DNA of 40,076 nucleotides from Enhygromyxa salina (GTDB lineage Bacteria; Myxococcota_A; Polyangia; Nannocystales; Nannocystaceae): contig NZ_JMCC02000087.1 of the NCBI RefSeq assembly GCF_000737335.2, positions 1 through 40,076 on the forward strand. The letters run 5' to 3'. Within the stretch, counting starts at the first letter, position 1. The number at the start of each line of letters is the position of its first letter. Below are positions 39,680 through 40,076 of this stretch, in pieces. Under the pieces are notes generated by a model, which did no database searches, had not been told where the DNA came from, and saw nothing but the letters and a program-made list of their open reading frames with translations. A program made the position numbers and the translations under genes.

Positions 39680-39948
39680 AATGAGAGACCCTGGCGAAAT
39701 GGCCCCTGGCGCACTAGTCCTGAAGTAAGCGCGTTCACCAGACGGGCATGTGAGTCAGATCCAAAACCATAGTTGGAGCCCTCCGAGGAAGTGCAAGCAA
39801 CCTCGACCCCAATCCCGCAGGACTCCAAGTGAAGAAGTCTACCCCACTCCCGCGAGCAAGTCACACCAACAATGGCACCTCGGTACCGCACGACGAACTT
39901 CCCTGGCCCGAGCGCCGGGGAACCGTGCTGGGCTACCGCAAGCTCCAT
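39676..39948 (-). CDS. Small ORF overlapping the FGE-like gene start
   Basis: 90 residues from ATG 39948 (TTG 39957 is also possible). Its TGA overlaps the TTG start of the FGE-like gene (TTGA), the usual arrangement of coupled genes. The sequence (GKFVVRYRGAIVGVTCSREW, GIGVEVACTSSEGSNYGF) is protein-like, but GC at third positions is low for this genome. No family is recognised. A plus-strand ORF overlaps it; only one of the two is likely real. Confidence 0.35.
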   Translation of the reverse strand: MELAVAQHGSPALGPGKFVVRYRGAIVGVTCSREWGRLLHLESCGIGVEVACTSSEGSNYGFGSDSHARLVNALTSGLVRQGPFRQGLSF

Positions 39949-40076
39949 CTCGAGCAAGACGAGCGGCCGGACGTGTACCGTCCCGCGTTATTTGCGAGAT
40001 GTTGTCCCACGATCACCACGTGGCTGCACAGCCTCGGCATGACCCTGCGTGACAGTCGGCCGGCCGAGTTGCAGCT
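39829..40076 (+). CDS. Start of an unidentified gene running off the window
   Basis: GTG 39829 with AGGA six bases upstream (39819-39822) opens a frame with no stop to the window end (82 codons). The translation reads, in part, DELPWPERRGTVLGYRKLHL, then DERPDVYRPALFARCCPTIT and WLHSLGMTLRDSRPAELQ. Third-position GC is about 75%, higher than in the overlapping minus-strand ORF, and the latter half looks like real protein. No family is recognised. The part before DELPW is weaker. Confidence 0.4.
   Translation, partial: MKKSTPLPRASHTNNGTSVPHDELPWPERRGTVLGYRKLHLEQDERPDVYRPALFARCCPTITTWLHSLGMTLRDSRPAELQ

Overview
The window is about 40 kb of high-GC bacterial chromosome. Several signs point to a myxobacterium of the Nannocystis/Plesiocystis/Enhygromyxa type. 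There are at least twelve predicted lipoproteins, many with Gly-Asp or Thr-Asp-Gly linkers right after the lipobox. There are also Cys-rich and VCBS-repeat surface proteins, a Tat-exported PhoD phosphatase, an FGE/SUMF1-type protein and a two-HTH LuxR-like regulator. Taxonomy is inferred from these features only. I found no rRNA, tRNA or CRISPR array.

Left part (1-8.9 kb): the 3' end of a Gly-Asp-linker lipoprotein; a truncated zinc-type alcohol dehydrogenase/quinone oxidoreductase fragment; a MepM-like M23 protein that has lost its metal ligands; a two-gene lipoprotein module whose second gene is a putative HExxH zinc peptidase; a small membrane protein behind a perfect 14-bp inverted repeat; and a leftward group of LuxR-type regulator, Gly-Asp lipoprotein and phage-tail-collar-domain protein.

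Middle (8.9-20.4 kb): a tightly packed leftward cluster encodes a Kv-type potassium channel, a GHKL (Hsp90-like) ATPase and a 1276-residue protein that starts with a degenerate GHKL-like domain. The genes are 2 bp apart and then overlap by 1 bp. This is the best candidate here for an undescribed system. Upstream of it lies a VCBS/CARDB lipoprotein, divergent from phoD.

Right part (20.4-40 kb): DUF2267 protein, carB (no carA nearby), an M16 zinc protease, a lipoprotein overlapping a 71-residue ORF, an HEAT-like protein, more lipoproteins, a CBS-domain protein next to an acyl-CoA dehydrogenase, and a TPR lipoprotein. The end holds a transposase remnant, an FGE/SUMF1-type protein and a gene cut by the window edge.

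The two-gene lipoprotein/HExxH module at 3.4-5.9 kb occurs again, inverted, at 31.4-32.8 kb. There the first gene has an internal deletion and frameshift while the peptidase-like gene is intact. A short upstream element is conserved at both copies. Apart from carB, phoD, the M16 protease and the acyl-CoA dehydrogenase, functions are inferred from motifs.
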